Positions 1-7,554 of a stretch of DNA of 64,000 nucleotides are shown piece after piece; position 1 is the first letter of the stretch; each line of letters starts with the position of its first letter. Location of the stretch: the NCBI GenBank assembly GCA_041744375.1, contig JBGTLA010000095.1:1-64000 (forward strand). Reading direction: 5' to 3'. Position numbers and translations under genes: made by a program. This DNA is from JBGTLA01 sp041744375. Its GTDB lineage: Bacteria > Actinomycetota > Acidimicrobiia > Spongiisociales > ZC4RG35. Below the pieces are notes generated by a model, which saw nothing but the letters and a program-made list of their open reading frames with translations, did not search any database and was not told the origin of the DNA.

Positions 1-119
1 CTGATGGCCACGATGGCGATGATGGCGATGAGTACGACCAACAGGGCGTACTCGACCATGCTGGCGCCGCGATCGTCGCCGGTGTACCGGGCGATCATCT
101 TGGTCCAAATGGCTAGCAC
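1..119 (-). CDS. flp: Flp/type IVb pilin, partial (C-terminus off window)
   Basis: Secreted pilin subunit of the Flp/Tad type. Only the first 39 codons are in the window; the gene runs off the left edge. The reading begins with GTG at 119, preceded on the minus strand by AGAAGGAGACAAT, a good ribosome site. The visible protein has a short basic leader, a GASMVEYALL prepilin cleavage and E5-type motif at about residues 18-27, and a long isoleucine/valine-rich membrane helix. It is almost identical over this stretch to the second pilin gene at 415-600, so the two are a recent tandem duplication. No tad assembly genes are visible, so where the pilin is exported from is unknown. Confidence 0.85.
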   Translation of the reverse strand, partial: MLAIWTKMIARYTGDDRGASMVEYALLVVLIAIIAIVAI

Positions 120-360
120 ATTGTCTCCTTCTAGAAGGTGCTCTGTTGTAGAGCTTGCGGTCGTCTTATCGGACCGGGGGGCGGGGTGACTTGAGCTTCT
201 GACGTGGGTCGAGCGACTCATTCACGGAGAGAGGTTGTCTCGGCTGCGTCGTTCGGTTAGATCGTCAGAACTGCAGGCTTGCGGTGCGATTGCCTGGCTC
301 GGCCCGTCCAGCCCGATTCTCCGGCTCGGAGCTATCTCGAAGAAGCTCGACCAATGACAA
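120..360. other. Intergenic spacer between the two pilin genes
   Basis: No convincing coding sequence on either strand. The spacer separates two pilin genes transcribed to the left. Together with the hairpin at 361-386 it probably holds the terminator of the right-hand pilin gene and the promoter of the left-hand one, but I cannot point to clear -35/-10 boxes. Confidence 0.5.
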
Positions 361-386
361 AGGGTGGGGCCTTGCGGCCCCACCCT
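361..386 (-). terminator. Intrinsic-like terminator after second pilin gene
   Basis: A perfect 11-bp inverted repeat (AGGGTGGGGCC, loop TTGC, GGCCCCACCCT) lies 29 bases past the stop codon of the 415-600 pilin gene. On the minus strand it is followed by only a short T run, so termination may be weaker than at a classical site. Confidence 0.6.
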
Positions 387-414
387 CATAGTGTGTCGGT
401 TGTGCCGACGTTGG

Positions 415-600
415 TCAGTTGGTGGCGGCGAGTGATGCGCCGACGGTGCTGAACGCCTGCGAGGTGCGCTGTCCCACGAGACTGATGGCCACCAGCGCGA
501 TGATGGCGATGAGTACGACCAACAGGGCGTACTCGACCATGCTGGCGCCGCGATCGTCGCCGGTGTACCGGGCGATCATCTTGGTCCAAATAGCTAGCAT
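415..600 (-). CDS. flp: Flp/type IVb pilin
   Basis: A 61-residue Flp-family pilin, the usual size. The leader MLAIWTKMIARYTGDDRG is followed by ASMVEYALLVVLIA, where prepilin peptidase (TadV/CpaA type) would cut after the glycine and the glutamate sits near mature position 5. The hydrophobic helix spans about residues 22-43 and the tail is polar. ATG at 600 was chosen because AGGAGG lies six to seven bases upstream; an in-frame upstream extension to 741 lacks pilin character. It is a near copy of the pilin truncated at the left edge. A terminator hairpin follows at 361-386. Confidence 0.9.
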   Translation of the reverse strand: MLAIWTKMIARYTGDDRGASMVEYALLVVLIAIIALVAISLVGQRTSQAFSTVGASLAATN

Positions 601-761
601 AAGTCCTCCTTTCGAGGTTCTTCGGTGGAAGAACCCTTTCTCCTTGTAAAGCCCAGAAGGTTCTCCGCTAGAACCTTCCTCATAGCCCGACGTAGATGAT
701 CGCCGTTGGTCCGAGAGTTCGCAGTGGGCCGGGCGCCCCATTCACCGTAGGTGAGCGTCTC

Positions 762-1397
762 TCAGTTCTCTTCGGCCAACCCAAGTCGGATCGCTTCCAC
801 CGCAGCCTGGGTGCGGTCGCTCACCGCCAACTTCTGGAAGATCGATGCCAGGTGGTTCTTTACAGTCTTTTGGGAGATGAAGAGAATCTCGGCCAGTTCG
901 TCCGTCGCCGAGACACCCCTGGCCAGATGGGAGAGGATCTCTCTCTCGCGGTCTGTGAGTGAGGCTGCGCCGGGGTCCAATTGCGCCTTGGCGTAGCGGT
1001 CCAGGATGGCCTGCGTGGTTTCGGAGTCTGACACATCGAGCGTCTCGCCGGCAGCCACCGCTCGAATCGCAGCCACGATGGTAGACAAGGGAGCCGACTT
1101 GGAGAAGAACCCCGCGGCGCCTGCTGCTGCAGCCGCCTCCCGCTGGGGAACCTCGGCGTGCATGGTCACTACTATCACCGGTGTGTCGTCGAGGGCGGCC
1201 AGAACGGCGCCGCCTCCGCCCCCCGGCATCTCTAAGTCAGTGATGCACACTTCGGCCGGTTGGTTGACGATGCTGTCGAGTAACTCGGCTCCGGAAGCGG
1301 CGATACCGACCACGCGGATGTCGGGTATCCCCTCCAGCGCCCTGCTCAGCCCCTGGGCAAAGAGGGTGTGGTCGTCGGCAATCCATACTCTGATCAT
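762..1397 (-). CDS. NarL/FixJ-family response regulator
   Basis: A 211-residue DNA-binding response regulator. The receiver domain (about 1-118) has the acidic pocket ADD at 7-9 and the phosphoacceptor D54 in CITDLEMPG; the switch threonine and lysine regions are TMHAE and FFSKSAP. The LuxR-type helix-turn-helix (about 147-205) carries LTDREREIL and SQKTVKNHLASIFQKL. ATG at 1397 overlaps the stop of the upstream histidine kinase gene (ATGA), so the two form a translationally coupled two-component operon. An upstream in-frame ATG at 1412 would lie deeper in the kinase gene. Its target is unknown; the pilin genes downstream in the same direction are a possible but unproven target. Confidence 0.9.
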   Translation of the reverse strand: MIRVWIADDHTLFAQGLSRALEGIPDIRVVGIAASGAELLDSIVNQPAEVCITDLEMPGGGGGAVLAALDDTPVIVVTMHAEVPQREAAAAAGAAGFFSKSAPLSTIVAAIRAVAAGETLDVSDSETTQAILDRYAKAQLDPGAASLTDREREILSHLARGVSATDELAEILFISQKTVKNHLASIFQKLAVSDRTQAAVEAIRLGLAEEN

Positions 1398-2902
1398 CGT
1401 TCGTCCTTCCATGTCAAGCGGACGGCAGTTCCGTCGGGGCCGGACTTCATTTCGATTCTGGCCCCTATCCGGTCGGCCCGTTCTCGCATGCCCAACAGGC
1501 CGTAATGGCCGTCTGGGACTTCTTCAACGTCGAATCCTCGACCGTCGTCACGCACCTCGATGTTGACCGAGGAACGGTCGACGGTTCCGGTCACGAATAT
1601 GTTGGATGCATCGGCATGCTTGAGGGCGTTCCTGATGGATTCTGTGACGATGGCGGCTATCTGTCGGCCCGCCGAAGCCCGGGGAGGCCTCCGTTCGCGG
1701 ACGTCAACCTGAACACCTGGTTGAACGTCCGCCTGTCCCGCGGCACGGTTGATCTCGCTGACGAGCGATTCTGCGGGTTCTGCCCTCAAGTCGGCGATGA
1801 TCCGGCGGATGTCTTCCAGCACATCGCTGAGGCCTTGACGGATGTCGCCGATGTCTTTTCCGGTGTCGGGTTGGGTCGCCTGCATGGCGGCCACGTCCAG
1901 GCTCAGGCCGAGTGCCGCCAGAGCAGGCCCCACCTCGTCGTGGAGCTCGCGGGCCAGGCGAAGACGTTCCTCGGCAACGGCCGCCTTGGCGATGTCCTGA
2001 AGCAGCACGGTGTTGGCGAATGAGACAGCGACCGGCCTCAGCAGCCGGTTGATGTCCCCACGCACCGATGCCGACAATGCGGTCTGGGTGCCGAGAGCCA
2101 CCACACCGGACGTCGTCTCCCCATCGCCCAAAGGAATCTGGGTGCGGATCAGGCTGGGAGAGTCGGTGCCCACCCGGGCCACCACCACCGGGCCCTCAGA
2201 GTCGAAGAGAGTGGCAGTGGCGAAGGCTCCCGGGTTGGCGTCCACGATCGCTTCGAGGGCGGCTCGGCCGATCTCGACCGGGTTGGAACCCCCGTCGGCG
2301 TAGACGTCGGTCAGCCGCCGTAACAAATCGTTGGCCTGTGTCATTCGGGCCAGCTCTTCGGAGACCTGAACAGATGCCTCCTCGAGGCTCGTCGCTCGCA
2401 GTTCCGACTCCACGAGAAGATTGCGTATTTGAGATACAAGAAGGCCGAGGAGCGGGAAGAGCGCGATGGGGCCCGCCCCGGCCAGCACCGCGGCGACGCC
2501 ACCGCCGGCGCCTGTGACGGCCATGATGAGACCGGCCGAGAAGAGACTCGTTGTGATACCCATGCGGTACCCGCCGGCGATGGATCCGAGAAGGGTGGGA
2601 GTCAGGGCCAAGAGAAGGTAGGGGCTGTCGACTCCTCCCGTGAGGGTGGCGGCGGACACGGTGAGGAGGGCGCCCGTCATCACGAGTATCTCCAGATAGA
2701 GTCCCCGACGCATGATCACCGCGAGAGGGCTGAGGGTATGAGCGACGACGAATCCCCCGCCGAAGAGCGCGGCAGCCACCATAATCGGAGGGTTTGTGCC
2801 GAGCGTCGAGGAGCTGCCCAAGATCGCCAGTACCAGGGCGACCCATTCGGAACCAATGACGATGCGGTTCCCGCTCGTCAGCCAGCTGGGGGAGTGGTCC
2901 AT
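1394..2902 (-). CDS. Membrane sensor histidine kinase, HisKA_3/NarX-DegS type
   Basis: A 502-residue kinase paired with the response regulator whose start it overlaps. Residues 20-155 hold about five hydrophobic segments. Next come a coiled linker (160-200) and a GAF-like region (205-300). The HisKA_3 phosphoacceptor helix has RLARELHDEVG with H321. The ATPase domain shows the N-box ESIRNALKHA (421-430), DDGRGF (452-457) and GLLGMRERA (468-476). ATG at 2902 fits the N-terminus before the first helix. The frame is open further to 3124, but that extension overlaps the divergent gene and lacks domain character. The ribosome site is poor, so the exact start is uncertain. The signal is unknown. 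Confidence 0.85.
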   Translation of the reverse strand: MDHSPSWLTSGNRIVIGSEWVALVLAILGSSSTLGTNPPIMVAAALFGGGFVVAHTLSPLAVIMRRGLYLEILVMTGALLTVSAATLTGGVDSPYLLLALTPTLLGSIAGGYRMGITTSLFSAGLIMAVTGAGGGVAAVLAGAGPIALFPLLGLLVSQIRNLLVESELRATSLEEASVQVSEELARMTQANDLLRRLTDVYADGGSNPVEIGRAALEAIVDANPGAFATATLFDSEGPVVVARVGTDSPSLIRTQIPLGDGETTSGVVALGTQTALSASVRGDINRLLRPVAVSFANTVLLQDIAKAAVAEERLRLARELHDEVGPALAALGLSLDVAAMQATQPDTGKDIGDIRQGLSDVLEDIRRIIADLRAEPAESLVSEINRAAGQADVQPGVQVDVRERRPPRASAGRQIAAIVTESIRNALKHADASNIFVTGTVDRSSVNIEVRDDGRGFDVEEVPDGHYGLLGMRERADRIGARIEMKSGPDGTAVRLTWKDER

Positions 2903-3033
2903 ATAGAAGCTGAGATTATGGCCCGTCAGGCTCTCACCGCAGGCAATCCGCGGCGCGCGAAGGGTGATCCATCCGCAAGCACCCAAACGTGCATCGGCGA
3001 AACCAGGTTGCCGTTCACTCTTCTGGTCTTCAG

Positions 3034-4182
3034 ATGACGGCCCGGATGTCTCGTGGACGGCTGCTGCTGATGCTCTCGATTCTGGCGGTTGGTTTGCTGT
3101 CGATCTTCTTGGTGTCGGGCTCACCCGTCACGATCATCCCCGGTGACCCGGCCGAATATCGGGTCCGAGTCGAAGCGATGTTGAACGGAGGTCTGCCGTA
3201 CCTCGACGTGCCGTTCGAGCATCTCCCGGTGATGATCATCCCCATGTTCGGTGCATGGTTTCTCGGCGGGTCGGCATCGCAGTCAATGTATGTCTTTGCC
3301 TTTGCTGGCTTGATGCTCGTGACAACAATTGCCACAGCCCCGGTGATGGATTCTTGGGGACACCGAATCGGCCTGCCGGCGACGGGTTGGCGGTGGGCCA
3401 TGGTCATGGTTCCACTGATGCCCTTAGCCCTCTTCCGCAATGACCCAGTTCCGGTGTTGTTGAGCGTCGTTGCCTTGCTCATGTTGGTGTCTGAGCGGAG
3501 GTCGTGGGTCGTCTTCGCAATGGGTGGGGCTTGGGCCAAGATCTGGCCGGCCGCAATTTCTCTTGCGGCGTGGCGGAGAGGAAAGCCCGCAACTGCAGTG
3601 GTCGTCGGACTTTCCGGTGCAGCGGCCTTGGCGCTGACCTTCCTCCCCGGCTTCAGCGCGGCACGGAGGGGCGTCGGAATCCATGGGGAAACCGTGGTAG
3701 GAGCGCTGGTGGGGTTGTCGAGGACCGCACGTGGTGACCCCAGTGGCGTCGAGATCACTACGGCCGCCTATCTTCCTGTGAGCGGGCTTCTTGTGGCAGT
3801 GAACACCGCCCTTGGGCTCATGGTGCTTGCGCTTGCCTTCTGGGCGTTGCGGCGTTCGACCCAGTGGAGGACCGCATCTTTGGCGATCGGCGCTGCTGTA
3901 GGCGGGGTGATGCTTTCTTCGCAGCTCTTCTCTCTGCAGTACGTGCTGTGGTTGATGCCTTTCGTGGCGTTGTCGCGCCGTCGGTGCGTGCTGATGACGG
4001 CGATGGCACTGGGATTGTTGACGACTCGGTTGGCATGGGTGTGGGAACCGACGTTGTTCGAAGACCCGCTTTTCTACTCGATGATCACCGTACGAAACCT
4101 AGCCGTGGTCCTCATCGCCTGGTGGTTGGCCGAGGAGAGCAACACACTTGCGAAGGATTCAAGCGTCGCCGGCATCAGTTAG
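3034..4182 (+). CDS. GT87-like polytopic membrane glycosyltransferase (DUF2029 type)
   Basis: A roughly 382-residue integral membrane protein with about ten hydrophobic helices. After the first helix it has GDPAEY and then PFEHLPVMIIP, resembling the acidic first loop and E-x-x-P motif of GT-C polyprenyl-phosphate-dependent mannosyltransferases (GT87). It is paralogous to the protein at 9576-10727, which has GDPLIYY and AFEHLPMMLVP at the same places, similar length and a similar KxWP segment in mid-protein. The family transfers sugars from a lipid carrier on the outer face of the membrane. ATG at 3034 or 3049 is possible. It begins a plus-strand run of GT-C-like genes. Confidence 0.65.
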   Translation: MTARMSRGRLLLMLSILAVGLLSIFLVSGSPVTIIPGDPAEYRVRVEAMLNGGLPYLDVPFEHLPVMIIPMFGAWFLGGSASQSMYVFAFAGLMLVTTIATAPVMDSWGHRIGLPATGWRWAMVMVPLMPLALFRNDPVPVLLSVVALLMLVSERRSWVVFAMGGAWAKIWPAAISLAAWRRGKPATAVVVGLSGAAALALTFLPGFSAARRGVGIHGETVVGALVGLSRTARGDPSGVEITTAAYLPVSGLLVAVNTALGLMVLALAFWALRRSTQWRTASLAIGAAVGGVMLSSQLFSLQYVLWLMPFVALSRRRCVLMTAMALGLLTTRLAWVWEPTLFEDPLFYSMITVRNLAVVLIAWWLAEESNTLAKDSSVAGIS

Positions 4183-4243
4183 GCCTCGAGCGACTCATGG
4201 AGCAATCCGTTGAGCCTGATGGACCGACGCCGATAATCCCTTG

Positions 4244-6016
4244 ATGGAAACAGTGCAGTCCCAACCGCGTCGTGGTATGGGTTTGTCCTCAACCGAGATC
4301 GTGTTCTTCGTCATGGCCGTGATCATCGTGGGGACGATCGTGGCGATCCTCAATGGACTGTCGCCGACAGGTCGCACTCTCATCGACAACGACGGATACA
4401 TGCGGTTTCTCAAGATCGAGCAACTCGCTGTGACCGGAGATTGGTTCGATTCGGTCTTTCATCGAAGCAACTACCCGTACGGTGAGACTCTCCATTGGAC
4501 GAGGCCTCTCGATGTCTATGTATTCGGCCTCAGCCTGCTCCTCAGGCCCTTTGTGGGTGAGGAGGCTCTCTATTGGGCCTCCTTCATAAACGGTCCGTTG
4601 CTTCTGATAGCGGCAGGCCTGCTCGGTGTGTGGGCTTTCGGGTGGTTCATGCGACCGGGGATTCGGGGCGTGTTTTTGCTGGCACATCTGGGCCTTCCGT
4701 TGCTGATTGCCTACTTCGGCTTCGGTCGAGTGGACCATCACGGGCTCATTCTCCTGGTCTTCATCTGGACGATCGGAATATTGGGTCGGACTTTGCACGA
4801 CCCTACTCCCCGTCGCGCTGCGCTCCTGGGGGTCTCGCTGGGGCTGGGGCTGTGGGTGTCTGTCGAGTTCTTGGTGCCTTGGCTTCTGGTGGCGGCCACG
4901 TTGGGTGTGCTGGTCGTCCATACCAATCGGGCCGCACTGTCTCAAGCTGCCGTTGTGACTTTCATTTCTGCGGCGGCGAGCACCGCCGTGGCCCTCATGA
5001 TCGAGCGCGGAGCGTCGGCGTCAGAAGTCGAGTTTGCCCGGATCGCAATAGTCCACGTGATTGTTGCTGTCGTCCTCAGTTTGGTCTTCCTCGGCCTCTC
5101 TTGGCTTGGTCGTCGGAACGAATCGTCCTTGTTCAGGTGGCTAGGTCTTCTCGGCTTGAGTTCGGTGGGATGCGTGGTGCTTCTCCTGGTGTTCCCTCAA
5201 CTGGTGGCAGGCCCGTTCGTCGATTTCGATCCGATCGTCAGAGATAGGTGGCTCAGCCGAGTCACCGAACTTTTGCCTGTCTCACTCGATGAGGGATCGG
5301 GTCTCATCGTGTTTCGGATGGCGCCGATCGTCTTCGGATTGGTCGCCTTGCCGTTCGCCTATCGGCAGACCTTCGGCCGCCCGGGGAGGACGATGGTCGG
5401 CGCCCTCGGCGGTTGGATGATCGTGTACGCGGTTCTCACGGTCATGCAGTTCCGCTGGGCGATGTTCAGTCACTACCTGGCTCTGATCTTGATCGTGGTG
5501 GCGTTCGGAGGGCTCTACGATCGGATGGGTGAGATGAGAGGGGCGGTGTTGGTGCGCCCACTGCTGATCGCCAGCGTTCTCCTCTTTCCTTTGGTCGGCG
5601 GCGGCATCGAATCTGATCCTGCCGGAACGGCAAGGGACTGTTCCCTCGAGGATGTGTTACCGACACTCAGACGGGCCGACCGGACGACCATCCTCGCTGA
5701 CCAGGACATCGGGCCCAACCTTCTGTACCACACTGACCACAACGTGGTCGTCACTCCTTACGGGAATTCCAGCGCCTTTCTCTTCATGTTCGACACCTTG
5801 GCGGAGACCGATTTCGAGGTGGCCCGTACTCTCCTGGCGGAGCGGTCGGTCGGTCTCATACTGGTCTGCCCCGGACCGCAGGATCTGACATACCCGCTTG
5901 AACCGGAGGGGACTCTATACGCAGCGTTAATCGATGGCACGCCACCCGACTTCGTTCATCCAATGCCGGTTGCGGCGTCGACCGACTACCTCCTCTTTGA
6001 GGTAGAGGTCGGATGA
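4244..6016 (+). CDS. STT3-like GT-C membrane protein
   Basis: A 590-residue polytopic membrane protein. The first outer loop contains DNDGYMR, then WFDSV, YGETLHWTRPLD, a pattern shared with bacterial proteins of the STT3/PMT GT-C superfamily; the DND is a candidate metal or catalytic site. About eleven hydrophobic segments are followed by a soluble C-terminal part (from about residue 470) with DIGPNLLYHTDHNVV. It probably transfers a sugar or glycan from a lipid carrier outside the membrane, but the acceptor is unknown. ATG at 4244 directly follows a TTG at 4241. The stop overlaps the start of the next gene. Confidence 0.65.
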   Translation: METVQSQPRRGMGLSSTEIVFFVMAVIIVGTIVAILNGLSPTGRTLIDNDGYMRFLKIEQLAVTGDWFDSVFHRSNYPYGETLHWTRPLDVYVFGLSLLLRPFVGEEALYWASFINGPLLLIAAGLLGVWAFGWFMRPGIRGVFLLAHLGLPLLIAYFGFGRVDHHGLILLVFIWTIGILGRTLHDPTPRRAALLGVSLGLGLWVSVEFLVPWLLVAATLGVLVVHTNRAALSQAAVVTFISAAASTAVALMIERGASASEVEFARIAIVHVIVAVVLSLVFLGLSWLGRRNESSLFRWLGLLGLSSVGCVVLLLVFPQLVAGPFVDFDPIVRDRWLSRVTELLPVSLDEGSGLIVFRMAPIVFGLVALPFAYRQTFGRPGRTMVGALGGWMIVYAVLTVMQFRWAMFSHYLALILIVVAFGGLYDRMGEMRGAVLVRPLLIASVLLFPLVGGGIESDPAGTARDCSLEDVLPTLRRADRTTILADQDIGPNLLYHTDHNVVVTPYGNSSAFLFMFDTLAETDFEVARTLLAERSVGLILVCPGPQDLTYPLEPEGTLYAALIDGTPPDFVHPMPVAASTDYLLFEVEVG

Positions 6017-6636
6017 TGAAAGGATTCAGACTGTCCACCGACTGGCGACGACAGGTCTTGCCCACCATTCGAAACCTTCATGTGACGCCACGAGAGGCAT
6101 TGAGGCGTGGAGATCGGGACCCTGGTAGTAGCCGGCAGCTTGGAGCGGTCTTGGGGTATGTGTTCACAGCTTTCAGCCTGGCGGCAATTGTGGCTCTGCA
6201 TCTCCCCTGGTTTCCGATTCCCGTTCAGGCAGCAGGGCACTCATTCACCAACTTGGTCGGCCAGGAGCATCGCTGGACCATGTTCTCGGCGGATCCCCGC
6301 GGCGCCTCTGTCGACCTGTGGGCGGTTCTCGATCATCCCGATGGTTCCGAAACGCGCTGGTCGATCACCGATGAGTCCGAAGGAAATGAGCTCCGTTTCT
6401 ACCGCTGGGTGAAGTGGATGGAGACTGGAGTGTTACAGCAGCCGCACGGCCAACTCGAGGGACTCGCTGAGTGGCTCGAGTCTCGGGCAGCGAAGCCAGT
6501 GACCAGGATCACACTCTTCGGCTCGTTGAGAGAGCCGGGGGTGCTGGGCGGCGAACGTCCCGCTCCCGAAGTGTGGGTTCTGTTCACGCTGGAGCGCGAT
6601 GAGCTCCGAACCACACCTGGGTCTCACAATGGCTGA
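6013..6636 (+). CDS. Hypothetical protein with one membrane segment, partner of HTTM protein
   Basis: A 207-residue protein I do not recognise. It starts at ATGATGA, overlapping the stop of the STT3-like gene. A basic N-terminal region (1-45) precedes one clear hydrophobic helix (about 48-70), then a soluble domain with GQEHRWTMFSADPRG and a tryptophan-rich middle. The family-like phrase W-x-M-F and its tight coupling (8-base overlap) to the following HTTM gene resemble the small partner often found beside HTTM/VKGC-like membrane proteins. The function is unknown. Confidence 0.7.
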   Translation: MMKGFRLSTDWRRQVLPTIRNLHVTPREALRRGDRDPGSSRQLGAVLGYVFTAFSLAAIVALHLPWFPIPVQAAGHSFTNLVGQEHRWTMFSADPRGASVDLWAVLDHPDGSETRWSITDESEGNELRFYRWVKWMETGVLQQPHGQLEGLAEWLESRAAKPVTRITLFGSLREPGVLGGERPAPEVWVLFTLERDELRTTPGSHNG

Positions 6637-7528
6637 GCCGACCCTACTTGCCAGGTGGCTTTTCAAACCTGTGTATGCGACGTCGTTTGGACTGTTGAGG
6701 ATGGCGATCGGACTTTTGACGTTCTTCTGGTCGCTGGCCCTGCTGTATGACGTCGACCCGCTACTGACCTGGCTGCGGGTGGGTAGCGACGGAGACATCG
6801 GTTGGTGGCAGTTCTGGCCATCGGCGCCGCCGGGTGCGGTGGTGGCCATCACCGCTGGCCTAATCGTGGCGGCGCTGTTCATGACTGTCGGCTGGTACTC
6901 GAGGTCGGCTGCGTGGGCCGTGTTCGGGCTTACGCTCATCCTCCAGCGCTACAACCCTGCCGCCTTCAACGGAGGCGACTTCATCTTCCGGGGCGTCCTC
7001 ATGCTCGGGCTGGCTCTGGGTCCTTCCGGTGCCTACTTGTCGGTAGACTCTTGGAGGAAGAAGGGATCGGTCGACTGGGTAGCACCTCTCATGGACCCGT
7101 GGCCTCTGCGGTTCATCCAGGCCCACATATCCCTGGGATACATCCTCACCGTCGTTCTGAAGCTACGCGGTCATTCCTGGCTGGGAGGCACGGCGGTGTG
7201 GTACGCCCTCGGTCTGGAAGACCTGGCGCGCTTCGACGTCCCCCTGTGGATAGCCGCTCCTCCCGTCGGTGCGGTGTTGGGTTGGTCGACGCTGCTCATA
7301 GAGGCGAGCGTGGGAATAGGCGTGTGGTTCCGCCGTAGCCGTCCGTGGGTGCTGCTCGCCGGGGTCCTTCTCCACCTCGGCATCGCAACGGTTTTCGAGA
7401 TCGCCTTCTTTCAGTTGGTGATGCTCGCCTCCTACCTGGCCTTTGTTCCTTCGGTAGCGGACGCCCGCGATCTCTTCTCGCGACTGAGTCGTCGCCGCCT
7501 GCCCGAGGGGCTAGTTGCGGAATCTTGA
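6629..7528 (+). CDS. HTTM-domain membrane protein
   Basis: A 299-residue membrane protein with about seven helices. Its N-terminus (LLARWLFKPVYATSFGLLRMAIG), the conserved YNPAAFNGGDFIFR loop and the later segment around HISLGYILTVVLKLRGHSW match HTTM (horizontally transferred transmembrane) proteins, related to vitamin-K-dependent gamma-carboxylase and SdpB. The biochemical activity of bacterial members is mostly unknown. ATG at 6629 overlaps the previous stop by eight bases; an ATG at 6599 is also in frame. The stop lies 27 bases before uvrB. Confidence 0.75.
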   Translation: MAEPTLLARWLFKPVYATSFGLLRMAIGLLTFFWSLALLYDVDPLLTWLRVGSDGDIGWWQFWPSAPPGAVVAITAGLIVAALFMTVGWYSRSAAWAVFGLTLILQRYNPAAFNGGDFIFRGVLMLGLALGPSGAYLSVDSWRKKGSVDWVAPLMDPWPLRFIQAHISLGYILTVVLKLRGHSWLGGTAVWYALGLEDLARFDVPLWIAAPPVGAVLGWSTLLIEASVGIGVWFRRSRPWVLLAGVLLHLGIATVFEIAFFQLVMLASYLAFVPSVADARDLFSRLSRRRLPEGLVAES

Positions 7529-7554
7529 CCCAAGTGTCCGGTACCCTGCACCGG

